A DNA stretch of 64,000 nt from Polyporus tsugae (Eukaryota > Basidiomycota > Agaricomycetes > Polyporales > Polyporaceae). The notes below the pieces were generated by a model. It saw only the letters and a program-made list of their open reading frames with translations, was not told the origin of the DNA and made no database searches. Every line of letters begins with the position of its first letter. Position 1 is the first letter of the stretch. The stretch spans positions 2,068,191 to 2,132,190 of the forward strand of contig JAHRBS010000005.1 in NCBI GenBank assembly GCA_024305745.1, read 5' to 3'. The translations under genes were made by a program, and so were the position numbers. Positions 1 to 11,767 of this stretch are shown one piece after another.

Positions 1-320
1 ACGCAGATATCGAGCGCATCAAGCGCATCTCATGCCCGAACGTGTACCTGGGCTCGCACCACTCCAATGCGCACGGCGGGCACGACACGACGATCCCTTG
101 TGCGCACGAGGTCGCGGTGGACCCGCAGACAAAGGTCGATATTGTATTTGGTGCGTTTGCCCGTTTTTCCGTCCCTTGTTCTCTGGTCTTCGTCTGACTG
201 ATGTTGGCAGGTGGCGGACGACACCTTTGAATTGAAAATACCCGTTGGCACGAGTACTCGTCGTGGATACCCGAGGAGGACTGGAGCGTTAAACTTATGT
301 ATACCCGCGCTCTCATGTGA
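1..320 (+). CDS. 3' end of an unrecognised gene, partial at the window edge
   Basis: A frame open from the window edge encodes a His-rich stretch (around GSHHSNAHGGHD) up to a GTGCGT donor at 151; a plausible 60 nt intron ends with GCAG at 210. Joining the two sides keeps the frame but meets TGA at 228-230. The same frame then stays open and protein-like (WHEYSSWIPEEDW) to a TGA at 318-320. So either the gene ends at 230, the acceptor lies elsewhere, or the TGA at 228 is a nonsense change. I do not recognise the family, and the 5' part lies outside the window. Confidence 0.3.
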
Positions 321-544
321 CGACATTACAGCCTAATTGTGTCGACGAGTGTTGCTGCTACTTAGGCCGGAGACAGCGGAGGAAGGGCGGAGAAGACACG
401 GTAGGTGTTGCTGACACGTTGATCCCGGCGCTTTGGAACAAAGGACCATTATCGTGCTGCCTGGGGGGCATGAAGGGACAGAGCAGGAGTTGCTCCTGAC
501 CATCGCCCAACTCTTGCCATAGACCATTCCTCCTTGCGTCCCCA

Positions 545-2256
545 ATGGCATCTCCTCATAGGGCTCTTACTATCCCCGACGTCCTCCACGAGGTGTTCAA
601 GTACTTCGCGACGCACCCATGGCTCACCAGCCCTAGCGCCGACTTGGCAACATTCGACTCACCCACGACGAGACCATCAGGCGACTCCCAAGCGAACTGC
701 GAAGTCCAGAGGCGGACTCTGGCACACGCTGCACGGACCTGCAGGGCTTTTGCGGAGCCCGCTTCACGTGTGCTCTGGGAAGTACAGCACGGGCTCGGGC
801 CCATCGTGTCGGTGCTGAAGAACTCACAGGTGAGTGGCGGGTTGTTCTCAAGAAGCTATCGCTAAGCCATACTCTCAAGGCATCGGACGAGGATGGCAAT
901 GCTCTTGATTGGGTGCGGTTTGAGCACATCGCCAGGCGCATCCGTGCGCTGTTTTTCGGACACGGTCTGAACTGCGATGTCGACATCCTCGCTCTCATCT
1001 GCGTGCGCTACGACGGCCGCTCCATATTTCCAAACCTGCGTGCGCTATTCTGTGGTGTCCAGCCCCTTGGTGTCGCCCTCTTGACGTGCCTGTGTGCCTC
1101 CCCCGCGCTCGTCTTGGTCAACACCTTGCAATGCAACCCTACCGTTGTGGACACCCTCGTCGTTGTTTCAGACGCGCGCCCTGAGATCGGCCACTTGCAT
1201 GCACTGTGCCTCAGCCGTTTCGACGAAGACAGTCACCGCGCTCTCGCGAAATTCAACAACCTCCAGTCCGCCCAGTTTGGGCTCATCGACAACGCGTTGT
1301 TCTGCCATCTCGGGACCCTCCCCAATCTGCAGATGTTGCTGGGGAGCTTCGACATATCCGACCCTGACATGGGCACCGAGGCCGCATTCCCTGCCCTCCA
1401 GGAGCTCATCGTCGAGAGCGAGGGCGACGACGGCGGCTTCAGAGCCGCTCTCCCCTTCATCTCGTCCAAATCGCTCGCCATCTTGTCGTTGCGCATCGAG
1501 GTGGAGCTCACCGAAGAAATGCTGGAGTACCTCGCCGAGATCTGCGCGTCGCCCGCGCTCGCGCATCTCAGCGAACTGGACTTTGCCGTCCACATCGGGT
1601 TCAACCAGTGGGACAACCAAGAGGAGCCATTCGAAGGCGTCAGCTTGGCGGACGTCCTGCCCTCGCTCCAGCGTCTGCGGGGGCTCAAGGTGATCACGAT
1701 CCTCGTCGAGTTCGTGACGTCCACCGTCGCCGGATTCAACGTCGAGGACAGGGACATCAAGGCGATCGCGTCAACCTGGCCGGACCTCGTCAGTCTCAAG
1801 GTCGGCCACTTCATCGAGCACGACGACTGGCCGGGGGGACCGGAGGGGATCGGCCGGCCGTCCTTGAGCGCGGTCGTGTCTCTTGCGGAGCGCTGCCGCA
1901 AGCTCGAGGAGGTCGATGTCGAGTTCGAGAGCGTCGACGCGCACGAGCTGGAGCGGCTCGAGGCGAGCGCTGCGGCCTGCGCTGCTCCGCAAACGGAGCT
2001 GCGTCAGATCGTCGTCGGTCCTGGATGCACGGACTTCTGCCAGAAGCTCCGCTTGGCGGACCCAACTAGGGTGGCGGCAGCGCTGCGAAAGCTCTTCCCG
2101 AACGTCGTCAGCGGGTTGGAGATGCTAGGAGGGGACATGGAGGAAGGCTCTGCCGAGGCGGTGAGGTACCGCGGCTGGCATCCGAGGGACATGGAGACGG
2201 ATATGTTCCGTCTTTTGAAGGGGCTTGATCTTGAGGATGTACAGCTCGATGGGTAG
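545..2256 (+). CDS. F-box/leucine-repeat-like protein, copy 1
   Basis: Two exons: 545-829 and 880-2256 (50 nt GTGAGT...AG intron, phase 0), giving about 553 residues. The N-terminus carries an F-box-like helix (LTIPDVLHEVFKYF), followed near residue 65 by an Arg/Ala-rich helix and the CRAFAEPASRVLWE segment typical of agaricomycete F-box-like proteins. The remainder is a long series of leucine-rich stretches with alternating 'L..L' helices, as in the substrate-recognition half of such proteins. The family normally works as an SCF ubiquitin-ligase adaptor; the substrate cannot be inferred. Start chosen at ATG 545 because its first residues (MASPHRALTIPD) align with the start of copy 2 (MSPHKALTVPD) downstream. 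The two genes form a tandem duplicate pair with the same intron position. Confidence 0.8.
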
Positions 2257-2610
2257 GTATAGAAGTATGCGAAATAGGATGTGTGTAGTATGTACAGTTG
2301 GACGATACGAATGAGGAGGGTTTGGAAATGGTGTGTGCACAGTACCAGGAACGGTCGAGGCAGTCGAGAATATGGTACAACGATATATGATATATTGATA
2401 TATGCATGTCCGAGTCTGTAATCTTGTAGATAATGCAGACGAGTAGTAGAATGTTCAAGAACTGCGTCTGCGGCTATTACTTAGTCGGTGCTACCTCAGG
2501 ATTTTCGGCGTTTGGGAACAATGAACAAGTCGGCTGGTGCCAGTTGATCGATGAGCGCCGATTGCGTTGACCACCAACTCCCCTCCACGAGCGACCTCTT
2601 CTTGCACCAA
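2257..2610. other. Intergenic spacer between the tandem F-box genes
   Basis: About 350 nt without a supported gene. It contains an AT-rich ATAT run around 2376-2405, probably in the 3' untranslated region of copy 1, and the 5' leader of copy 2. An in-frame upstream ATG exists at 2551 but extends copy 2 by 20 residues that have no counterpart in copy 1. Confidence 0.5.
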
Positions 2611-4360
2611 ATGTCACCTCATAAGGCCCTTACCGTTCCCGACATCCTTCATGAGATATTCAAGCATCTATCCACACGCCCACAGCTCTCTCTCCCCGGC
2701 GCAGAGTTGGGATCATTCGAGTTTCCTAGTGCAGTGATAGATCGGGACGACTTCCAACCTTTCAAGGTCAAGAGGCTGACCCTCGCACGCGCCGCACGTA
2801 CATGCAAAGCGTTTGCAGACCCTGCTTCTCGCATACTCTGGGAATTGCTAGTCGACCCCGCGCCCATCGTATCGGTGCTCAGGACCTTGAATGCGCACGC
2901 CGTGAGTGGCACGTTGTTCTTCGTGTGCACTCCGAACTACAATCACTGTCTTGCTGGGCTCCACTCTAATCAAGGCATCTGAGGCTGAAGAGAACGCTCG
3001 TATCTGGGAGCGGTTCCAGCAGATCGCCAGGCGCATCCGCGCTTTCTTTTGCTGGACCAGCACTCGGCGTGGCGGCGAAGATATCGATGTACTCTCTCCC
3101 ATCTGTTCACACTACGATGGCCACCCCATATTCCCAAACTTGCGCGTGCTCTCGGTGGGAGTGGGCGTTCGCGGGGCTCGTTGGCTCGCCTTCCTGAGGG
3201 CTGTATGCGCTTCTCCGACACTAGTCCTATGCACCATTGCTGCAGAGTATGACATTGACGTCCCCGAATGTCTGGCTATTATCTCGAACGCGCATCCGGA
3301 GCTCACACATCTGAAGGCCCCGTCCCTCTGGCGTTTCGATGAAGAAAGTCATCGTGCTCTGGCAAAATTCAGCAACCTCCACACCGCTTGCTTTATGGCC
3401 ATCGACACTACGTTGTTGCGCCATCTTGCCGCGCTGCCAAACCTCCGAGCGCTCCATGGACGCTTCGATATATCAATCCCGATTATGGACATCCAGAGTG
3501 CATTCCCCGCTCTTCAAGGGCTCTCCACCGAGGACATGGACGATTGGACCCACTTTCTCGCCGTACTTCCTCTCATATCTTCCAGATCTCTTGCCCGCCT
3601 GTCTCTCCGCATCTCGGTGCCACTCACCGAAGACATGCTAAAATACCTAGGCGAACTGTGTTCGTCTCCGGCCCTAGCGCGGCTGCGCGAGTTGGACCTC
3701 TGCGTTGAGATCGAGTTCAACCAGTATGACAACCAGGACGAGCCATTCGAGGGCGTCAGATTCGCGGACGTCCTCGCACCTCTCAAGCGTCTGCCGGCCC
3801 TTAGGGACGTCTTGGTCGTTGTCAACTTCCAGACCTCCACGATCGCCACGTTCGACGTGAACGACAAAGACTTGGACACCGTTGCGTCCGCGTGGCCGGA
3901 CCTCGCCCGCGTGAAGGTCGGCCATGCGATCGAGCACGACGACTGGCCGGGGGGACCGGAGGGGATCGGCCGGCCGTCCTTGAGCGCGGTCGTATCTCTT
4001 GCGGAGCGCTGCCGCAAGCTCGAGGAGCTTGATGTCGAGTTCGAGAACGTCGACGCGAGCGAGCTGGCGCGGCTCGAGGCGCGCGCGCATGCGTGCGCTT
4101 CTCCCCAGACGGAGCTACGCAGAATCGTCTTCGATCCTGACACAGACTTCTGCCAGAAGCTCCGCGTGGCGGACCCGTCCCGGCTTGCGGCGGCACTGCG
4201 AAAGACGTTCCCGAATCTCACCAGCGGGCTGGAGATGCTGCAAGAGGAGATGCGGGAGGGTTCGGTGACGTATCGCGACTGGTATCTGGATGATATGAAG
4301 ACGGACGCGTTTCGTCTCTTGGAGGCGCTCGACGATTTACATCTCGATGGGCAGTTGTAG
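2611..4360 (+). CDS. F-box/leucine-repeat-like protein, copy 2
   Basis: Two exons: 2611-2901 and 2975-4360, joined in phase 0 across a 73 nt intron at the same position as in copy 1; about 558 residues (578 if the upstream ATG at 2551 is used). The F-box-like segment reads LTVPDILHEIFKHL, followed by CKAFADPASRILWE and leucine-rich repeats similar to copy 1 throughout. One internal tract (3929-4027) matches copy 1 (1813-1911) at 98 of 99 nt, far more closely than the flanking sequence, which suggests recent gene conversion. Inferred role: SCF-type adaptor with unknown target. Confidence 0.8.
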
Positions 4361-4682
4361 GGCTCGTTCAGCCTCAGGCGATCACGAATAGTTCGATAAG
4401 AGAGTGCAATTGGAATTGCGTGGTGTACATCGTTAGGAGCCTCGGATACGTATGGGGATGGAACTCGGGTACTGTACAATTTAGATACACGAAGAGCATC
4501 TTGTACATCAGGGATCTCGGCGAGAATACAGGAGATAGAGATAGAACGGGATAAAGGGCCACAGTTCTCACGATAGACGAGCCTCAGATGCTCTAAAATG
4601 TCTGCCGGATGAAAAAAGGACTGAGCGACGCCGAAGAACTGAATTGTACTCAGAATGGTAGTTTATGCGTCGCGATCTACTT

Positions 4683-7399
4683 TCAGTCTTGAGGAACTAC
4701 GCCAGACAAACGTGCGTTAGACACAACATCCCGAGAAACCGAGCACGGTGCGAGAACTCACCTGGTGGTCTGTCGATGAACTCCTCCCTCAGGTACCAAG
4801 CCCCTGGAAAGGTGCATGTCAGCGTCTCGCAACCGGACCAGAACTCAACGCCGTGGACGCACTGTCTCCCGTGTCGTTCTTCTCGTTCCACGTCTGGCCA
4901 TCCCCAAGCCAATACAACGAGCTCTCCTCGGGGTCAGCGCGCTCGTAGTCGTAGTCCTCCCATCGCGGGTACTGCAACGCTTTGATAGCGTGTAGATTCG
5001 AACCTGTATGCATGGTCAGATCGCATCGACACCGGTAACCGAGCGGGGATGCTAACCTGGCCACAAGCCGATGATTCTCCCCTCCTCCTTGCCCAGCTTG
5101 TACCACGAGCGACAGTTCGCGCTGTACACGGACTGAAACAGAGGTGAACTAGCGAAGCTTCTGAGCAGAACGGCGCTCGCTTACCTGGGGGAAGTAGCCC
5201 TATCGAACGTCGTCTGCGTCAGCTACTAGAGACGGCGTTAACATCGATCGCAACGGTTGGACCACCCACCTCAATGTACTTGTCAAAGTCTTGCACCGCC
5301 CGAAGCTTGACCTCCATGCTCTTCAGCCGCTCGCGCTGCATCTTCGCAGTCGCCTGCACGGCGTACCCGACCGCGAACTCGAGGATGGGGAGCAAGACCC
5401 CGGCGCCGATGATCGAGTTCGGGCCGAGCGACATGAACATGTTCGGGAAGCCGTCGACGCACATGGACAGGTACGAGGTCGGGAACGGCTTCCACTTCTC
5501 GTTCAGGTCGACACCGTTGCGGCCGACGATCTTGAACGGGAGCTGCCAGGAGGTGTCGTAGCCTGCGTCGGAAGCCAGCGTTAGCGAAAGAATCGGATGG
5601 GGATCATCAGGGGGGGTGAGGCGTACCGGTGGCGCAGAATACGAGGTCGAGATCTTTACGCTGGCCATCCTCTGTCTCGATTCCGGTCGCGGTGAACTTC
5701 TTGATCGGGCTAGAGACGAAGTCGACCTGGAAGACGCTGCGAGTCGGTGTACGATGCGTAAGGATAATATACTAGGCGTTTAAAACTGACGTGATCAAGG
5801 CAGAGAGCCTCGAGGTATCCAGGACCAGGCGTTAGCCGACGACACGACACTGGGAATCCCGGAATGACTAAACAAAACAGACCATCACAAGGCGCATATG
5901 AATGACTGCTCTGCAGGTCCAAGGGAAGCAAATGGTCGACATACGTTTCTCAGCGATGTGGGGCCGTGCGGCCAGCTTCTCCTCCATGATCTTCCTGAAC
6001 ATCTTCTGGAAGTCGGCCTGCATCGTGCTCTCGCGTTGCGTGAACGCGTGCATAGACTGGACGCGCGCTCAGCACTCAGCAACCAAAGACGAGCGAGAGC
6101 TGAGCAGAGCGCTCACGTTCATCGAGTTCTCGAGCGTGTGCCGCACGCGATCGAAGTACTCTAGGTCCGACTTGAATCGCTCTATCTCCTCGGGCTGCAG
6201 TCGCACTGCCATGAGCACAAGGCGGGTTAGCTGGGATCCACGAACGCCACAGGGTTACCGATGCATCACTCACAGTCGTCTTCTGTGGCTGCGGACGGCC
6301 GCCCGAGGAGGTCCTGCACCATCGCTACGGAGAAGGGGGGAGCCAGCCACGTCTGGCCCCGCACGTAATTCGCGAGGCTCGTGACATGCGGCGCGAGTGC
6401 GGAGACGACTTGGATAGCGGTCGAACCCTGTGCGACGTTCAGAAGACGGAAGAGAGAAGACAGCTAAGTATACCAGACCACTCACCGACCCGACGACGCC
6501 GACCCGCTTGTCCTTCCACCTCTCCAAGTCGCTCTCCCACGTCCGCCCCGACGGCGTGTAGCCAGCGGTGTGGTGCAGCTCGCCCTTGTAGTCCGCGATC
6601 CCGGGGATGTCGGGCAGCTTCCAGCGCGTGATGGCGCCGAACGCGGTGAGCAGGACGTCCGCGACGTCTTCGAACACCTCCGGCTGGCCGTCGTCGGTCG
6701 TGCGGCGGACACGAACGTGCCACTTCCCGGTCGGCTCGTCATACTGCGCGTGCACGACTTCGTGGCTGAGCTTGATGTAGCGCATGAGCTTGTACTTGTC
6801 GACGACGCCTTGGAGGTGCTCTTGGATCTCGTGTCCGGGAGAGTAGAACGCAGACCAGTCGCGCTGTGCAGACGCGTTAGCAGGGTCGTGCGCTATCAGG
6901 GAGCGCCACTAACCTTAGCCTCGAACGTGAACTGGTACTATAGAGAGCGTGAGCAGGGCAACACAGGTAGTCAGGGATCACGACGTACGCAGTGCGCCGG
7001 GACATCGCATGCAACGCCCCTTGGAGTACGGAGAGCAGATGACCGTTGTCAGAAGTGGGGTGTGGAGCAGCATGGACAGAACGTGCACTCACGGGTATTT
7101 GTTGTTGTACCACGTTCCACCTACCCCCGCACTCTTCTCGTAGATGGTTAGGTCGACGTTGGGTATCTTCTGGGGGAATCTGAGATCCCATTCAGCATGT
7201 CAAGATCGACATGGTCTTCCACCGAGCCTGCGACGCACCTGATGCCGGCCAGGATTCCGCTGAACCCGGCCCCAATGACAATCACTTTGATGGGTTTGTA
7301 CTCGTCGATCGAAAAGCCCCCGAGGGTCAACCGCCCGTCTTGTGGGGCGTCTTCGGCCTTGAGGCTGGGGGGAAGGCGCGAGAATCCGCCGCCAGGCAT
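4683..7399 (-). CDS. Flavin-dependent monooxygenase, Baeyer-Villiger/FMO type, copy A
   Basis: A minus-strand gene read through more than ten short introns, starting at ATG 7399 (MPGGGFSRLPP) and ending at TGA 4685-4683. Near the N-terminus lies the FAD-binding Rossmann motif GAGFSG. It is followed by GGTWYNNKYPG and CDVPAH, typical of Baeyer-Villiger and related class B flavoprotein monooxygenases, then a second dinucleotide-binding motif (GSGSTA) for NADPH, and the YKGELHHTAGY region where the family carries its FxGxxxHxxxW fingerprint. The C-terminus has the WYKLGKEEGR and HAIKALQYPRWEDY segments shared with the paralogue at 24392-27079; most exon junctions are conserved between the two. 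Likely reaction: NADPH- and O2-dependent oxygenation of a ketone or similar group in a secondary-metabolite route. The substrate is unknown. Confidence 0.8.
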
Positions 7400-9297
7400 G
7401 ACGACTGTATGGTTGGGGATTGGGTAGAAACCACGGTGGGTGCTGGTGAGAGAGCATGGCGTTTTAAGAGAGTTATGAATACGCACAATCGTGATTGTGT
7501 CAGCGAAGTTAGGGTGACGCAAGGTATTACCCTTCCGCATCATGAGACGGCCCAATCGGTGCCATGCCGGGGGGTGAACGATTCTCTCTAAACCACTGTG
7601 GATCACAGGGCCGGCCTGAAAGGTTCGAGAAGACATCTGACTGGCGTCCTGTGGATACGCCGTCAGGGTGCTTAAAATGGTATTGGGTGAGACATAGCGG
7701 TCCTGTGATGTGCGGTAGCGTACCATGGGACTTAGGTTGCGAACCCCAAATTCTGTCCGTACGTTGGCTAGATAGCGCGGTTGTGATTGTTGGAACGAGA
7801 GGACAAGTTGCAATAGAGTGAGCGACAATGGCGATTGACCGGAAATGTGGACGAAGTACTCACAGTGAGATATAAAGGGATAGAATTGGAGTTAGACTTG
7901 GCGGCTTCCCACGGCCGACACCATGTTTCTGGGACGTCGATTGCGGTGGAAGGCCCTGCCGACTGGACTTGCCAGGCCCACCTTACAGTGTAGGGCCTAC
8001 ACACCGGGCAAGCGTAGAGATTGGATATGGCTGCCAGCAACGGTCGCCCTGTGATGGGCTGCGCTTCAACCCAACAGTCCTCCTTCATATGAAGAATGTT
8101 TTACCAATGCGTGGACTCTTGGCAATATGATATTACGATTGAGAGAGGTCATGCCCCCAGGACCCTTCAACTTGGGCTTGGGAAACCGCCGCCGAAGTCG
8201 CCATCGGACTCCTTGCATCTGAGGCAGATGAGTCAAGAGAGCTTCTATTCTATGAATGGCGAGTAGCAGCTCCACATAAGCAGCGCGGCTGCAGAATGTA
8301 GAAGAATCAGGGGAACAGTGACCGACCTTATACAACCCGAGTCGGTCTAGTATAGTACGGTCGTGGCCGTGGTTGCGGTTCTTCTTCGACAGCCAGCAGC
8401 ACTCCTTGTCGTGGCTCGGTCGTTGAGAGAAGAAGGGGTCGGGGACGACAGGGGACCGGATCCTCGTGTGTTCGTCACGACGACACGCAGCGTCGGCGGC
8501 GAGCCTCGAGGGGACTCCGCATTACTTACTCGTCGTCCGCCCAAGTCTCGCTGCGACGATTCCTACAGGCGCCGTATACAGCATATGCCGGCCCCCAGCG
8601 CCAACCGAGTCGCGCGTCCGTATTTTGAGTCACAGGCGTTGCCCCTCCTCCTTGTGCAAGTCCTTCAAATGCAAGTCCTTGAACATTTCTGTCGTTGGGG
8701 ACACATTCGCTACATAACCACAGTCCATATGCACCAACACACCAGCATGTACGTATCAATCACCTCTCATATTCTACCGTCGTGCTCATTGACTCGGAAC
8801 CTCCTTCAACCTGGCGAGGGGCTCGAGGACATCAACCAGTTTCTGAATATTATCTCCCTGCAAAAAATACTCGTGAACCGCTCTCATCGGCGGACGAGCC
8901 CCTTCGGATCCGCTGCTCTGGTTCGAGAGGACATTCCCACTGGTCAGGTCACTGACTGACGGCTACTAATCGGCCCGCCTCCATCGTCCCCCGCGATTCC
9001 AGACTACGACCGCTTGCTCTCGTCTTGAATCGTTGACCAAGATGCATACCACCCACGCCCGGGCCTGTCCCCACGCTTCCCGGCAATGTTCTCTGCCTGC
9101 CCTGCCCTGGCTTGTCGAGTCAACGTTACCCGGTCTGCTGACCTTCTTGCCACCATCGATCATCCCTGCTCGCACGCCTCTTATCGACCCTGGCTTGGTC
9201 TACTCTCGTGCGCTGCTCATCCTTCAAGGAGCTGTGATCCTTTCTCTAAGTTACCAGTACGCTGTACGCCCCACGCTATCAGCACTCGATCTGAAAC
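7400..9297. other. Intergenic region between divergent monooxygenase A and the aminotransferase gene
   Basis: About 1.9 kb holding the promoters of two divergently transcribed genes. A long plus-strand open frame (8363-8959) has no recognisable domain, an atypical composition rich in Arg/Ser/His and no supporting splice signals, so I treat it as non-coding. No RNA gene or repeat was seen. Confidence 0.4.
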
Positions 9298-10965
9298 ATG
9301 TCTCCACCAACTCTCGACATCGACTCCGTCCGCGCGGCCTTTCCTGCCCTTGCCTCTGGCTACATCTTCGCCGACAACGCAGGCGGCTCCCAATGCCTTG
9401 CCACCGCTGCTCACGCCATCACCGACTACCTCCTCAACACCAACGTCCAGCTGGGTGCCGACTACTCAGTTTCCGTCGCCAGCACACAGCGCGTCGCGGC
9501 CGGCGCGGAGGCTGCGCGCGAGCTGTTCAACGCAGAGAGCGCGGACGAAGTTGCGTATGGGAGCAGCTCCACGATGCTCGTCGAGAATCTCGCGAGGGCG
9601 ATCGAGGCCGACGTGCTACCTGGAGAGGAGATCGTGATCACTGGGGAGCATGAGTGTGCGTACGCCCTGTGCTCCATCGACTAAACTTCCATGATCAGAT
9701 GTTTACCTACGAACCGTCCTGCGATCGCCCATCGTATCTGCAAATTCCGCATAACGTAATACAGCGAACGCGGGACCGTGGAAACGTCTCGCCGAGCGCA
9801 AGGGCGTGGCGATCAAGCTCTGGAACGCGACCCAACTACCCGCACACCCCAGCAACACCTACGCCGTCGGCCTCCAGCTCGACGCGCTCCTCCCCCTGCT
9901 CACCGCGAAGACGCGCCTCGTCGCGTTCACCGCGTGCTCGAACATCCTCGGTTCCATCGTGCCTGTCGCGGAAGTCGTCAAAGCGATCCGCGCGCGTGCC
10001 GCGGACCTCGGCGCGCGGAAGCTCGAGGTGTGCGTCGACTGTGTGGCGTATGCGCCCCACCGCCGCATCGACGTGCGCGCGTGGGACGTCGACTACGCCT
10101 ACTTCTCGTTCTACAAGGTCCGTTCCCTCTACGTCGCTCGTCACTTGCGCACTGACCCCGACGCGCGCTGGCAGGTGTACGGCCCGCATATCTCGGTCCT
10201 GTACGCGCGCCGCGCGTCACTCACGGAGTCGCTCACGTCGTTGGGCCACCACTTCCTCCGCGTCGCGGACAAGTCGTACAAGCTCCAGCCTGGCGGGCCC
10301 GGGTACGAGCTCCCGTGGGGCTGCACGCCCGTTGTGCCTTACCTGAAGTCACTGACGCCGTCGGGGACGCTGGAGGACGCCTGGGACGCGATTTTGCGTC
10401 ATGAGCAGACGTTACTGGCCGAGCTATTGGGGTACTTGAGAGGCAAGTATGACTGCGGTGTGCGGATCGTCGGAGATGAGATGGAGGGGGAGACGAGGGT
10501 CCCAACTGTGAGCTTCGTCGTTGCGGGTGAACGGCAGATCAAGAGCAGGGAGGTGGTCGCGGCATTTGACAACCAGAGGGTGGGTTTCGATAAAGGAATA
10601 CCTTACTGCTCGACGCTGATAGGGATGTGCCAACGCCGCTCAAGCCCAACCCGCCACCTCCGGTGGAACCTCTATCTGTGGCGTCGATTGGTACGTGACC
10701 TCTGAATGCGCATTGCGTTGTGCTGATTATCCGCAATGCCATTGTAGACCTCCCTAAGGACCAATATTCCGTCATCCTTGCGTCACGCCGGCCTACCATC
10801 GGCGTCGGCATCCGGTACGGCCACTTCTATGCATACACGCTCGTCGACAGCCTGCAGCCCAAGCTGGACATCGAGGACGGAATCGTCCGGATCTCGCTTG
10901 TGCATTACAACACGGTTGATGAGGTGAAGCGGCTCATCTGGATTCTGGACTCGGTTCTGCGGTGA
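9298..10965 (+). CDS. Class V aminotransferase / cysteine-desulfurase-like PLP enzyme
   Basis: Exon 1 is 9298-9655, exon 2 is 9765-10117 and exon 3 starts at 10175; all have GT-AG borders. The first junction restores the family segment HESNAGPW. The N-terminal FADNAGGSQ motif, the VDCVAYAPH region and the SFYK segment, with the Lys expected to hold pyridoxal phosphate, followed by VYGPHISVLYARR, are characteristic of the class V fold (SufS/Csd-like). The C-terminus (IRYGHFYAYTLVDSL to the TGA at 10963-10965) also fits. Between about 10580 and 10800 the splice pattern is uncertain; a proline-rich piece (around PTPLKPNPPPP) may be an exon. The enzyme could act on a cysteine- or amino-acid-derived substrate. 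Its place between monooxygenase A and methyltransferase E makes a biosynthetic role possible but unproven. Confidence 0.75.
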
Positions 10966-11767
10966 AGGCAGACAGGACAAGGAGCCCGGAGAATGGTCCG
11001 TGGTGACCATATCGAATACATATTTACGCAGATCGCTCCTCCCCGCAATCCACAATTGATTGTCAACGGCACGATGAGCTTGTTGACCAGTCTAGAAAAG
11101 CGAGCGCACTCACGAGAAACCGTGATCCCCCTCTCCGCTGTGGGCCGCATACGAAGGTCCTTTTGCTGGGAGTTCGTCATGATCCATATATGGTCGGAGC
11201 GCTCTACTTGTACGCCGGAGTGAGTGCGGGACTTTGTATGCAGTAAATCCATGGCGCTGACTCGGACCCGGGTATGTCGCACTTTTACTTCTCCGACTTT
11301 AGCGTACAGCTGCCGTCACTGCCACCCACCTCCTAGTAACTAGCGATACCGACCTCGGCATCGCAGAGACAACGGTTGGAGCACACCTTGACCGCGTGGG
11401 ATACGTACTACTACTAGGCCGAAATTTACCGGGCGGTCGATTGCAATTTGCGGTGCTGGAGCAGTGCCGTTTGCAATCTTGACGATCGTGTCGACATTTC
11501 CATGATTGATGTCGGACACACGTGTTCTAGGACGGGTATGTCTGACTCTTCGGTTGGAGCCAGGCTGCAAGAGCGATGCCCGTTTATAAGTCGTAGGTGG
11601 CAAGGCCGTCGCGGAGTCTTGGACTTTGCTTCCTTTCTTCCTTCCCATCTACGCGTGCCCTCGTAATTCCCTCTCGATTGCAACGCCGCTGCTGCCTCGT
11701 TCTCCCTGACATCTCATCTCCCATCTGGCTGGGAAACGTTACACACTGAACGACCTCTGGACCTAGC
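10966..11767. other. Intergenic region upstream of the PPxY protein gene
   Basis: About 800 nt without a supported gene. A TTTATAAG sequence near 11584 lies roughly 180 nt upstream of the next ATG and could be a TATA-type element. Nothing else was recognised. Confidence 0.35.

Noticed and set aside
8363..8959. 198-codon open frame on the plus strand
   Set aside because: No domain, low-quality composition and lying in a GC-rich promoter region; probably chance.
9033..9653. Long plus-strand frame overlapping the aminotransferase start
   Set aside because: Different frame from the PLP-enzyme exons, Arg/Ser-rich shadow of a GC-rich coding region.
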